Assembly: GCF_013520985.1 (NCBI RefSeq)
Contig: NZ_JACDTY010000001.1
Coordinates: 558,001 to 622,000 of the forward strand
DNA: 64,000 nt
Reading direction: 5' to 3'
Source: Mesorhizobium neociceri
GTDB taxonomy: Bacteria; Pseudomonadota; Alphaproteobacteria; Rhizobiales; Rhizobiaceae
The position numbers and the translations under genes were made by a program. The notes beneath the pieces are model-generated. The model was given only the letters and a program-made list of their open reading frames with translations. It ran no database searches and was not told the DNA's origin. Below, piece by piece: positions 56,091 through 64,000 of this stretch. Positions within the stretch are counted from its first letter, which is position 1, and the number at the start of each line of letters is the position of its first letter.

Positions 56091-58760
56091 CTACCCCGTC
56101 CATCCAAGGCCTGAGGAGATGCAGTTGATCGAGACAAGCAGGGCGTCGGTCGCCCGCTTTTGATCCGCCGCGCCTGCTCTGACTTCACGCAGGAGATCGA
56201 CCTGCAGCCGGTGAATGTCGTCCATCTGACGCCGCAGACTGTCGAAACGCCGCTTGAACATCGGAAAGCGCACGGAAAGATCGCCCCCGGTGAGGTCGCG
56301 GATCAGGCCCCGCGTCAACTCGTATTCCGCGAAAATGCGGGTGTAGATCCGGTGGGACGCATCGCTGTCGGACACCAGGCCGGCATAGAGCCGCGCGATC
56401 TCCATGTCGGACTGGTACAGCGTCTTCTCCGCCTCGTCGACGATCAGACGGAAGAAGCGCGAGTGTTCGAACATGCGCCCCAGAAGCTCGCGCCCGGCAT
56501 CGCCGCGCACCGCGACGAAGGAACTCAGCGCGCTGCCGATGCCATACCAGCCGGTCAGCAGATGGCGGTTCTGGCTCCAGGCGAACACCCAGGGGATGGC
56601 GCGCAGGTCGGCAATGCCGCCGGCGCCGAAACGGCGCTCCGGCCGTGAGCCCATTTTCAGGAGGCCCAGCTCCGCGACCGGGCTCGCCTGGTTGAAATAA
56701 TCGAGGAAGCCTGGCTCCGCCATCAACCCGGCATAGGAGGCCTGTGACATGCCGGCCAGCGCTTCCAGCGCTTCGTCGAACTCGGGTGTCTGCTTTGTTT
56801 CGACGTCGCCCGGCGATACGGCACTGTGAGCCAGAACGGCAGCGGCGAGGATTTCGAGCTGGTTGAGGCCGGTGCCGCGATTGGCGAATTTCGACGACAC
56901 GACCTCGCCCTGTTCCGTCACCCGCATGGACCCAGTGACTGTACCTGCCGGCTGCGCCGCGATCGCCCGGCCGGTTGGCGCGCCGCCGCGGCTGACGGAG
57001 CCGCCACGGCCGTGAAAGAAACTGATCCTGACCTTGTGCTTGCGGCCGACGGCAGCGAGGCGCTTTTGCGCCTTGGCCAGCTCCCAATTGGAGGCCAGGA
57101 AACCACCATCCTTGTTGGAATCCGAATAGCCGAGCATGATTTCCTGGCGCGCGCCGAAATCCCGCACCGTGCGCCTCGCCAGGGCAATGTCGAGCAATCC
57201 GTTCAGGATGCCAGGGGCCGCCTGCAGGTCGGCGATGGTCTCGAACAAGGGTACGATCCGCAGCCTGATCGTGCCGTCGCCACCGGGCGCGGTCGAAAGC
57301 CCGCAATATTGCGCCAGCAGATAGACCGCGAGCAGATCGTCAACCGAGCGGGTCATGCTGAGAACGAAGCAGCCCACGGCATCGCTATCGGAGCCGGCGA
57401 TGTGGTTGGCGATGACAGAGAATGTCGAAAGCAGTTCCCTTGCCTCGGGCGAAAGCCGATCCGCGTCGATGTCCATCCGCTCGCTTTGGCCAAGGGCTGC
57501 GCGGATACGCGCCGACCATTGCGGCGTACCTGATGTGACCGGGTCTGCCAGAGCAAAGATCTCGGCCAGCACCCGATTGACGACAGTGGAGTTTTGCCTG
57601 ATGTCGAGCGAGACCGTCCGGAAGCCGAAACTTCCGAGCTGCCAGAGCAGCGGCTGGACGAAACGCCGGGCGACCGCGCGCCCGCCGATCGCTTCGAGGA
57701 CGAGAGCAAGCCCGCGCAGATCAGCGCCAAACGCCTCCGCGGAGGGGTAGGCGGCGGCTCCGCCATCGCGTGTGGCTTCAAGCCGGGCCAACAAGGCCGA
57801 AGCGAACTGGCGAAGCGGTTCGTCAGGATTGCGCGCGGCGATGTCGTGCGCCTGTCCGCTTTTGTCGAGTGCCCTTTGCAGAAGCGGCGTGAAGCTGGCC
57901 GGCAGGTCGACGACGTTCGAACTGGCGCTGAGCACCGTCACCAGCCGCTGCATTTGCGTCAGGTACCAGCCAATGGCGGTGGTGCGGTATTCGGCCAAGG
58001 CATGGGCGGTCATGGCGGCGGTCACGTTCGGATTGCCGTCGCGGTCGCCGCCGATCCAAGAGGCATAGCGCATGAAGGAAGGAATTTTCACCGGCTCTCC
58101 GGGATAGTGACGCTGGAAGGCGTCCTGCAGCTTGCCGTAGAGCTGCGGCGTCGCCTCGAAAATGACTTCGCGGTAGAAATGCAGGCCCCAAGCGATTTCG
58201 CGTTCGACCGTCGGGCGTTCCAGCCTGAGCTCGCCCGTCATCCACAGCAGCTCGATCTCGCTTTCCAGATCGGCGACCAGCAGTTCGCGTTCGCGCGGCG
58301 CCCAGCGCGGCTGGTCGAGCTCGGTCAGCTTGCGATAGATGCGGCGGTGGATCTCGAGAACCGTGACGCGTTTGGCCTCCGTCGGGTGAGCGGTCATGGT
58401 CGGGCCGACGCAAAGTTCATCAAACGCAGCCTGCACTTCGGCCGCCGAGCGCCCGTTCGCCGCCATCTGCGCGACTACGCTGGCGAAGGAGCCCGGCACT
58501 TCGTCGACGCCCGCGCCCTGTTCGAGCTCGCGGCGTGCCCGCATGGCAAGCAACTCGTCGGCGATCGCCAGCAACTGGAACCATACGCCGCTCGCCTGCA
58601 ACGCCGGGATGCGCTGTTCCGGGGCAAGCGAGACAAGCGACCTGCGCCCGCTCAGAACTGAGGCGATCTCGGGCTCGCGCGCGCTTGCGACCTGAAGCAG
58701 CAGCCGCAACAGCAGGCTGCGCTCGTCTTCGCGAAACTTGATAGGTTTGCTTTGTTCCAA
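56091..58760 (-). CDS. ppc: Phosphoenolpyruvate carboxylase
   Basis: Carboxylates PEP to oxaloacetate; in the serine cycle it fixes CO2 and feeds malate formation. The 889-residue protein has the catalytic T-A-H-P-T-E-A-K-R, the F-H-G-R-G-G-S-V-S-R-G-G loop and G-Y-S-D-S-N-K-D-G-G. The start is TTG at 58760, preceded 8 bp earlier by a strong G-G-A-G-G ribosome site; no nearer ATG exists before about residue 72. It is the last gene of a minus-strand serine-cycle block. Confidence 0.94.
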   Translation of the reverse strand: MEQSKPIKFREDERSLLLRLLLQVASAREPEIASVLSGRRSLVSLAPEQRIPALQASGVWFQLLAIADELLAMRARRELEQGAGVDEVPGSFASVVAQMAANGRSAAEVQAAFDELCVGPTMTAHPTEAKRVTVLEIHRRIYRKLTELDQPRWAPRERELLVADLESEIELLWMTGELRLERPTVEREIAWGLHFYREVIFEATPQLYGKLQDAFQRHYPGEPVKIPSFMRYASWIGGDRDGNPNVTAAMTAHALAEYRTTAIGWYLTQMQRLVTVLSASSNVVDLPASFTPLLQRALDKSGQAHDIAARNPDEPLRQFASALLARLEATRDGGAAAYPSAEAFGADLRGLALVLEAIGGRAVARRFVQPLLWQLGSFGFRTVSLDIRQNSTVVNRVLAEIFALADPVTSGTPQWSARIRAALGQSERMDIDADRLSPEARELLSTFSVIANHIAGSDSDAVGCFVLSMTRSVDDLLAVYLLAQYCGLSTAPGGDGTIRLRIVPLFETIADLQAAPGILNGLLDIALARRTVRDFGARQEIMLGYSDSNKDGGFLASNWELAKAQKRLAAVGRKHKVRISFFHGRGGSVSRGGAPTGRAIAAQPAGTVTGSMRVTEQGEVVSSKFANRGTGLNQLEILAAAVLAHSAVSPGDVETKQTPEFDEALEALAGMSQASYAGLMAEPGFLDYFNQASPVAELGLLKMGSRPERRFGAGGIADLRAIPWVFAWSQNRHLLTGWYGIGSALSSFVAVRGDAGRELLGRMFEHSRFFRLIVDEAEKTLYQSDMEIARLYAGLVSDSDASHRIYTRIFAEYELTRGLIRDLTGGDLSVRFPMFKRRFDSLRRQMDDIHRLQVDLLREVRAGAADQKRATDALLVSINCISSGLGWTG

Positions 58761-58800
58761 AACGCTTTCCTCCCGGGCCGAGGGCGGCTAGTTCGTTTCA

Positions 58801-58817
58801 CCGTTTCACAGAAACGG
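58801..58817. promoter_or_regulatory. Inverted repeat upstream of ppc
   Basis: Perfect CCGTTTC-ACA-GAAACGG palindrome in the 135-bp gap between the hydroxyacid dehydrogenase and ppc, about 40 bp before the ppc start. It could be an operator or a hairpin; no regulator can be named from sequence. Confidence 0.35.
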
Positions 58818-58895
58818 CGAACCGCTCTATCTCTTTGTTTCTGCGCAATTCCGGACGGAAAACCGCTTACACTTTTCCTGGAATTGCTAAGGCTA

Positions 58896-59864
58896 TCAGG
58901 CGACCCGGTCGGGGACCGGGCGACCCTCGAAAAAGGCGGTCAGGTTCTCCACCACCTTCATGCCCATCGCCACGCGCGTTTCCTCGGTCGCGCTGCCGAG
59001 ATGCGGCAACAGCACGACGTTCTCCAACCGCTTCAGCGTCTCCGGAACGGCCGGTTCGTCGGCAAAGACATCGAGACCAGCGCCTGCTATCTCACGCCTT
59101 TCCAGCGCACCGATCAGGGCATCCTGGTCGACGACATCGCCGCGCGCCGTGTTGATCAGGAATGCGCCGGGTTTCATCAGACGCAGGCTGCGGGCATCGA
59201 TGAGATGGCGGTTTTCCGCGCCGCCCGGACAATGCAGCGACACGAAATCGGATGCCGCGAGCAGCCCTTCCATAGTCTGCATCTGCACCGCGCCCATGGC
59301 GCGCGTCTCGTCATCGTCGACCGGCGAGCGATTGACGAACACGATCTTCATGCCGAAACCGAAATGCGCGCGCCTGGCTGTTGCCTTGCCGATGCGGCCC
59401 ATGCCGACAATGCCAAGGGTTTTGCCCGACACCTTCGCGCCGGCCATGTGCGTCGGCGACCAGCCGCGCCATTCTCCGGCCCGCAGCTGGCGTTCGCCTT
59501 CACCGGTCCGGCGCGCGACAGCCAATATCAGGCTGAGCGCCAGGTCGGCGGTGCAATCGGTCAGCACGCCGGGCGTATTGGTCACCACGATGTCGCGGTC
59601 GCGGGCGGCCGCGACATCGATGTGGCTGAAGCCGACGCCGAAATTGGCGATGATCCGGGTGCGGGCGGAGGATTCTGGAAACACCGCGTCAGGCAAGCGG
59701 TCGCTGACCGTTGCCAGGATCGCGTCATAATCGGCGAAGGCAGACGTCATTGCAGCCGGGCTCAATGGCGTATCGTTTGTGTTGAACGTCGTGTCGAAGC
59801 GTTCGGCGAGGATCGCTTCGACGGGGGCCGGCCATCTGCGAGTAACAATCAAACGCGGTTTCAT
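58896..59864 (-). CDS. D-2-hydroxyacid dehydrogenase, probable hydroxypyruvate/glyoxylate reductase
   Basis: NAD(P)-dependent oxidoreductase of 322 residues with the nucleotide motif G-M-G-R-I-G, catalytic Arg in N-T-A-R-G-D-V-V-D, Glu in D-E-P-A-V-P-E and His in L-P-H-L-G-S-A-T. Its place between malate thiokinase and PEP carboxylase suggests the hydroxypyruvate reductase step of the serine cycle (hydroxypyruvate to glycerate). Glyoxylate reduction is an alternative. The gap of 87 bp to mtkB may hold its own promoter. Confidence 0.85.
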   Translation of the reverse strand: MKPRLIVTRRWPAPVEAILAERFDTTFNTNDTPLSPAAMTSAFADYDAILATVSDRLPDAVFPESSARTRIIANFGVGFSHIDVAAARDRDIVVTNTPGVLTDCTADLALSLILAVARRTGEGERQLRAGEWRGWSPTHMAGAKVSGKTLGIVGMGRIGKATARRAHFGFGMKIVFVNRSPVDDDETRAMGAVQMQTMEGLLAASDFVSLHCPGGAENRHLIDARSLRLMKPGAFLINTARGDVVDQDALIGALERREIAGAGLDVFADEPAVPETLKRLENVVLLPHLGSATEETRVAMGMKVVENLTAFFEGRPVPDRVA

Positions 59865-59951
59865 CTGATATCCTGCCGATCGAGGGGGTGGCGATGCCTG
59901 GCGCCAGCCCCAACGTCACATTGCTCTATGCGGGTTTCGTCCGACCGCCGT

Positions 59952-60851
59952 TCAAGCCGCCTTCTTCATCCGCGACAGCGTATCGGCCACCACCTCGCCG
60001 AAGGAGGATGGCGTCGGCACGATGACGACGCCGGCGTCTTTGAGGATTTCAACCTTTTCCTGCGCTGATTCGCCGAAGGCCGAGATGATGGCGCCGGCGT
60101 GGCCCATGCGGCGGCCTTTCGGGGCGGAGAGGCCGGCGATGTAGGCGATCAGGGGCTTGCGCATATTGTCGCGCGCCCAGATCGCGGCTTCGGCTTCCTG
60201 CGGTCCGCCGATCTCGCCGATCATCACCACGGCGTCGGTCTCGTCGTCCTGTTCGAACAGCTTCAGCATGTCCTTGAAGGACGAGCCGTTGATCGGGTCG
60301 CCGCCGATGCCGACGCTGGTCGACACACCGATGCCAAGCGACTTCATCTGCGACGCCGCCTCGTAGCCCAGCGTGCCGGAGCGACCGACAATGCCGACGC
60401 GGCCGGGGAGGTAGATGCTGCCGGGCATGATGCCCATCAGCGCCTGTCCGGGCGTGATGACGCCGGCGCAGTTCGGGCCGATCAGCCGCATGCGGTCTTC
60501 GTAGCGGTAGCGCAGCATGTAGCGCTTGACCTGCATCATGTCCTGCGACGGGATGCCATCGGTGATGCAGACGCACAGTTTAATGCCGGCGTCGGCCGCT
60601 TCCATGATCGAATCGGCGGCAAAGGGCGGCGGCACGAAGACGATGCTCGCCTCGGCGCGGGTCTCGCGCACCGCGCCCTTGACCGTGTTGAAGACGGGCA
60701 GGCCGAGATGCTTCTGGCCGCCTTTGCCGGGGGTGACGCCGCCGACCAGCTTGGTGCCGTAGCGTTTCATGTCGTCGGCATGGAAGCTGCCGATCTTGCC
60801 GGTAAACCCCTGGACGATGACGCGGGTGCTTCGGTTGAGCAGGATTGCCAT
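59952..60851 (-). CDS. mtkB: Malate--CoA ligase alpha subunit (malate thiokinase)
   Basis: The 299-residue subunit of the SucD family has the N-terminal CoA-binding [10 protein letters not shown] and the phospho-histidine in R-M-G-H-A-G-A-I. It makes malyl-CoA from malate with the beta subunit. Succinyl-CoA synthetase is the alternative, but neighbours mcl and the aminotransferase favour the serine cycle. It starts 14 bp after the beta subunit gene. Confidence 0.88.
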   Translation of the reverse strand: MAILLNRSTRVIVQGFTGKIGSFHADDMKRYGTKLVGGVTPGKGGQKHLGLPVFNTVKGAVRETRAEASIVFVPPPFAADSIMEAADAGIKLCVCITDGIPSQDMMQVKRYMLRYRYEDRMRLIGPNCAGVITPGQALMGIMPGSIYLPGRVGIVGRSGTLGYEAASQMKSLGIGVSTSVGIGGDPINGSSFKDMLKLFEQDDETDAVVMIGEIGGPQEAEAAIWARDNMRKPLIAYIAGLSAPKGRRMGHAGAIISAFGESAQEKVEILKDAGVVIVPTPSSFGEVVADTLSRMKKAA

Positions 60852-60865
60852 TTTCTCGACCTCCC

Positions 60866-62050
60866 TCAGGCTGCTTTTTTCTTGGTGGCCGCGCGCCAGG
60901 CGGCGACGGCTTTTTCGGCGGCTTCGGCCAGCGTGTCGGCAACAATTACCGCTTCGCCGGAATCAGCCAGGATGCGGCGGCCTTCCTCGGCCCTTGTGCC
61001 TGAGAGTCGGACCACCAGCGGCACGTTGACGCCGACCTCGCGGATCGCCTTGATGACGCCTTCGGCGACCCAGTCGCAGCGGTTGATGCCGGCAAAGATG
61101 TTGACCAGGATGGTCTCGACATTCTTGTCGCCGAGCACGGCGCGGAAGGATTTCGCCACCCGCTCGGGCGAGGCGCCGCCACCGATGTCGAGGAAGTTGG
61201 CCGGCTCGCCGCCGGCGATCTTGATCATGTCCATGGTTGCCATGGCGAGACCGGCGCCGTTGATGATGCAGCCAATATTGCCGTCGAGGCCGACATAGGA
61301 GAGGCCGCGGTCGCTGGCGAAGGTCTCGCGCGGATCTTCCTGGCTCTTGTCGCGCAGTTCGGAAATTTCCGGCCGGCGGAACAGCGCGTTCTCGTCGAAC
61401 GACATTTTGGCGTCGAGCGCGATCAGATTGCCGTCACGGGTCACCACCAGCGGATTGATCTCCAGCATCGAGGCGTCGTAGTCGCGAAACACCTGGTAGC
61501 AGGCGAAGATGGTCTCGGTCGCCTTGCCGATCAGATTGTGATCGAGGCCGAGCCCGAAGGCGATTTCGCGGGCCTGAAACCGTTGCATGCCGACGCCGGG
61601 ATCGACGGATGTGCGCAGGATGGAATTGGGCGCCTTCTCGACGATATCCTCGATCTCCATGCCGCCGGCGGCTGAGGCCACGATCATGACGCGCTCTTCC
61701 TTGCGGTCGAGGACGAAGCCGACATAGAGCTCCTGCGCGATGTCGACGGCTTCCTCGAGGTAGAGACGTGAGATCAGCTTGCCGCGCGGCCCGGTCTGCT
61801 GGGTCACCAGCTTGCGGCCGAGCATGGCCTCGGCGGCGTTGGAGATTTCCTCGTCATTGGCGCAGAGCTTGATGCCGCCGGCCTTGCCGCGCGCGCCGGA
61901 GTGCACCTGCGCCTTCAGCACCCATTTGCTGCCGCCGATCTCGCGCGCCCGGTAAGTTGCCTGCTCGGGGCTGTAAGCCAGCCCGCCGCGCGGCACATGC
62001 ACGCCGTGGCGTGCCAGCAGTTCCTTGGCCTGATATTCGTGGATGTCCAT
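60866..62050 (-). CDS. mtkA: Malate--CoA ligase beta subunit (malate thiokinase)
   Basis: ATP-grasp subunit of 394 residues (SucC family). Family segments include the N-terminal [12 protein letters not shown] and [17 protein letters not shown], and the catalytic G-G-G-A-S region. It sits 18 bp after mcl and 14 bp before mtkB on the same strand, giving the order expected of a serine-cycle operon. Confidence 0.88.
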   Translation of the reverse strand: MDIHEYQAKELLARHGVHVPRGGLAYSPEQATYRAREIGGSKWVLKAQVHSGARGKAGGIKLCANDEEISNAAEAMLGRKLVTQQTGPRGKLISRLYLEEAVDIAQELYVGFVLDRKEERVMIVASAAGGMEIEDIVEKAPNSILRTSVDPGVGMQRFQAREIAFGLGLDHNLIGKATETIFACYQVFRDYDASMLEINPLVVTRDGNLIALDAKMSFDENALFRRPEISELRDKSQEDPRETFASDRGLSYVGLDGNIGCIINGAGLAMATMDMIKIAGGEPANFLDIGGGASPERVAKSFRAVLGDKNVETILVNIFAGINRCDWVAEGVIKAIREVGVNVPLVVRLSGTRAEEGRRILADSGEAVIVADTLAEAAEKAVAAWRAATKKKAA

Positions 62051-62068
62051 TTTGTCCTCCCTGAACAG

Positions 62069-63031
62069 TCAATGCGTGGCGACGCGCGGTTGGCCAGCGC
62101 GTTCGATTGCCTCGTTGACCACCAATACGTTCCTGGCCATGCGTTCCGACGCTGCGTCGATCATCTTGCCGTCCAGCGCTGCCGCTCCCTTGCCCTGCGC
62201 CTCGGCCTCTTTCAGCACTTCGAGGATGCGCCTGGCGCGGGTGACCTCTTTTTCCGGTGGCGAGAAGACATCGTTGGCGAGCGCGATCTGCGATGGATGG
62301 ATTGCCCATTTGCCTTCGATGCCCAGCGCCGCCGCGCGCCTGGCGCCGGCGATGTAGCCCTCCGGATCGGAGAAGTCGCCAAACGGCCCGTCGATGGCGC
62401 GCAGGCCGTAGGCGCGGCAGGCGACGGTCATACGCGACAGTGCGAAATGCCACTGGTCGCCGGGATAGTCGGGGTTGAGCCCGCCAATGTTGACGGTGCG
62501 CGCCTTGCAGCTTGCGGCATAATCGGCGACGCCGAAATGCATGGCTTCTAGCCGGCCGGGCGTGGCTGCGATAGCCTCGACATTGGCCATGCCGAGCGCG
62601 GTCTCGATCAGCGCTTCGAGGCCGACGCGGGTCTTGAAACCCTTGGCCATCTCGATCTGGTTGACCATGGCCTCGACCATGTAGAGATCGGCCGGCACGC
62701 CGACCTTCGGCACCAAAATGGTGTCCAGCCGGTCGCCGGCCTGTTCCATGACGTCGACCACGTCGCGGTACATGTAATGGGTGTCGAGGCCGTTGATGCG
62801 CACCGAAACGGTCTTGCCCTTGGCGCGCCAGTCGATGTCGTTGAGCGCCTGGATGATGTTCTTGCGGGCACGTTCCTTGTCGGGCGGCGCGACCGCGTCC
62901 TCGATGTCGAGGAAGATGAAGTCGGCGGCGCTGTTCGCCGCCTTGTCGATCATCTCCGGGCTCGAGCCGGGAACGGCGAGCTCGCTGCGCTGCAGCCGGA
63001 GCTTCTTCAGATGGTTGATGGTATGGCTCAT
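62069..63031 (-). CDS. mcl: L-malyl-CoA/beta-methylmalyl-CoA lyase
   Basis: Citrate-lyase-beta-like (HpcH/HpaI superfamily) enzyme of 320 residues cleaving malyl-CoA to acetyl-CoA and glyoxylate. The metal-binding Glu and Asp lie in F-L-D-I-E-D-A-V-A-P and the active-site Arg in S-V-R-I-N-G-L-D-T. The ATG at 63031 gives the family N-terminus; the frame stays open further upstream into the aminotransferase. It is 11 bp after that gene. Confidence 0.9.
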   Translation of the reverse strand: MSHTINHLKKLRLQRSELAVPGSSPEMIDKAANSAADFIFLDIEDAVAPPDKERARKNIIQALNDIDWRAKGKTVSVRINGLDTHYMYRDVVDVMEQAGDRLDTILVPKVGVPADLYMVEAMVNQIEMAKGFKTRVGLEALIETALGMANVEAIAATPGRLEAMHFGVADYAASCKARTVNIGGLNPDYPGDQWHFALSRMTVACRAYGLRAIDGPFGDFSDPEGYIAGARRAAALGIEGKWAIHPSQIALANDVFSPPEKEVTRARRILEVLKEAEAQGKGAAALDGKMIDAASERMARNVLVVNEAIERAGQPRVATH

Positions 63032-63042
63032 CGTGCGCTCCC

Positions 63043-64000
63043 TCAGGCGGCTTCGGCGACCGGCACGGCGGCCGAGGCGCGGAAATGCTGGATGGCGGCG
63101 CCGACGCCGGAACCCGGCGCCAGTCTGACGCCACAATCGAGCAGCGCCATTTCGGCGGCCGACAGCGAAGCCAGCACCATCACCTCGTTCAGCCAGCCGA
63201 GATGGCCGATGCGGAAGACCTTGCCCATCACCTTGTTGAGGCCGCCGCCGAGCGATGTCTGGTAGGTGCCGTAGGCGCGCTTGACGACGTCACCGCTGTC
63301 GATGCCTTCGGGCACCAGAATGGCGCTGACCGTATCGGAATGCCATTTCGGCGCCTTGGCGCAGAGTTTCAGGCCCCAGGCGTCGACCGCCTTGCGCACG
63401 CCTTCGGCGAGGCGATGGTGGCGGGCGAAGATGTTCTTCAGCCCTTCCTCGGCGATCAGGTCGAGCGAGGCGCGCAGGCCGCGCAGCAGCTGTGTAGCCG
63501 GCGTATAAGGGAAATAGCCGGCATCGTTAGCGCGGATCATGTCCTCGAAAGAGAAGAAGCAGCGACGGTGGGTGGCGCTCCTCGAAGCGACAAGCGCCTT
63601 CTTGCTGACTGACAGGAAGCCGAGGCCGGCGGGCAGCATGAAACCCTTCTGCGAGCCGCTGACGGCGCAGTCGACGCCCCATTCCTCCTGGCGGAAATCG
63701 ATCGAACCGATCGAAGAGACACCGTCGACGAACAGCAGGGCAGGGTGGTTTGCGTCGTCGAGCACGGCGCGGCAGCCGGCAACGTCGCTGGTCACACCGG
63801 TCGCCGTCTCATTCTGCGTGCAGAAAATTGCCTTGATGCGGTGCGCCTTGTCGGCCTTCAGCCGCTCGGCATAGAGCTCGAGCGGCACGCCCGTTCCCCA
63901 TTCGCAATCGATGACATCGACCTCGAGGCCGAGGCGCTCGGCCATGTCGACCCACAGATGCGAGAACTGGCCGAAGCGCGACATCAGCACGCGGTCGCCG
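63043..64000 (-). CDS. sgaA: Serine--glyoxylate aminotransferase, 5' end outside window
   Basis: Class V PLP aminotransferase; the C-terminal 318 residues are present and the start lies beyond the edge. The PLP lysine is in S-G-S-Q-K-G-F-M-L-P, and F-V-D-G-V-S-S-I-G and the C-terminal R-I-G-H-L-G-W are family features. It converts serine plus glyoxylate to hydroxypyruvate plus glycine. It is the first seen gene of the serine-cycle block. Confidence 0.9.
   Translation of the reverse strand, partial: GDRVLMSRFGQFSHLWVDMAERLGLEVDVIDCEWGTGVPLELYAERLKADKAHRIKAIFCTQNETATGVTSDVAGCRAVLDDANHPALLFVDGVSSIGSIDFRQEEWGVDCAVSGSQKGFMLPAGLGFLSVSKKALVASRSATHRRCFFSFEDMIRANDAGYFPYTPATQLLRGLRASLDLIAEEGLKNIFARHHRLAEGVRKAVDAWGLKLCAKAPKWHSDTVSAILVPEGIDSGDVVKRAYGTYQTSLGGGLNKVMGKVFRIGHLGWLNEVMVLASLSAAEMALLDCGVRLAPGSGVGAAIQHFRASAAVPVAEAA

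Overview
The window is high-GC chromosome from an alphaproteobacterium of the order Rhizobiales, most likely Mesorhizobium or a close Phyllobacteriaceae relative. The evidence is the aerobic (CobG/CobE type) cobalamin cluster, a rhizobial nuo operon whose NuoE has a long C-terminal tail, an acdS gene paired with an Lrp-type regulator, the short bacterial ProS, GAAC-N7-GAAC LexA boxes, and rhizobial palindromic intergenic repeats. No phage, insertion sequence, CRISPR array or rRNA operon was seen.

Layout. 1-1.6 kb: the end of an endonuclease/exonuclease/phosphatase-fold gene and a NUDIX hydrolase. 1.6-3.3 kb: ACC deaminase (acdS) divergent from its probable Lrp-type regulator, with a candidate operator between them. 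3.5-6.7 kb: a three-gene MacAB-like export system (adaptor, ATPase, permease). 6.8-8.8 kb: a PhzF-like epimerase, tRNA-Lys(CTT) and an Omp25/31-type porin with a terminator. 8.9-24.8 kb: a cobalamin synthesis cluster on the minus strand behind a cobalamin riboswitch (DUF1636 gene, cobW, cobN, cobG, cobH, cobI, cobJ, cobL, cobE, cobM, cobA, cobB, cobS, cobT), with cobK alone on the plus strand. 24.9-26.1 kb: a YcaQ-family DNA glycosylase. 26.4-42.9 kb: all fourteen nuo genes of respiratory complex I with three accessory genes between them. 42.9-47.1 kb: birA, RNase J, a frameshifted metallo-beta-lactamase-fold gene, methylmalonyl-CoA epimerase and a DUF1467 gene. 47.1-51.2 kb: a candidate small RNA, proS, lolC/E and lolD. 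51.3-54.2 kb: a palindromic repeat, a 28-codon LexA-box gene, an M50 protease-like gene, lipB and tRNA-Leu(GAG). 54.4-56.1 kb: a FAD oxidoreductase/GcvT gene broken by an internal deletion. 56.1-64 kb: a minus-strand serine-cycle block (serine-glyoxylate aminotransferase, malyl-CoA lyase, malate thiokinase beta and alpha, hydroxyacid dehydrogenase, PEP carboxylase).

How the genes work together. The cob genes carry uroporphyrinogen III through the methylations, ring contraction, amidation and cobalt insertion of the aerobic route, and cobS/cobT serve lower-loop assembly; cobF, cobQ, cobC, cobD, cobO and cobP must lie elsewhere. The riboswitch should lower expression when cobalamin is sufficient. 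B12 supply links to the methylmalonyl-CoA epimerase gene. The nuo operon supplies proton-pumping NADH oxidation. The serine-cycle block suggests C1 or glyoxylate assimilation.

Most notable observations: (1) a 155-bp palindromic element inserted in frame in both cobG and cobN, giving nearly the same extra peptide in two unrelated enzymes, with a variant sharing its core at 51.3-51.5 kb; (2) a compact transcription unit at 51.63-51.80 kb with a triple GAAC-N7 LexA box, a 28-residue hydrophobic peptide and a terminator, which resembles an SOS-induced membrane microprotein such as TisB in layout but not obviously in sequence; (3) a NuoE tail domain duplicated in a separate gene of the same operon.
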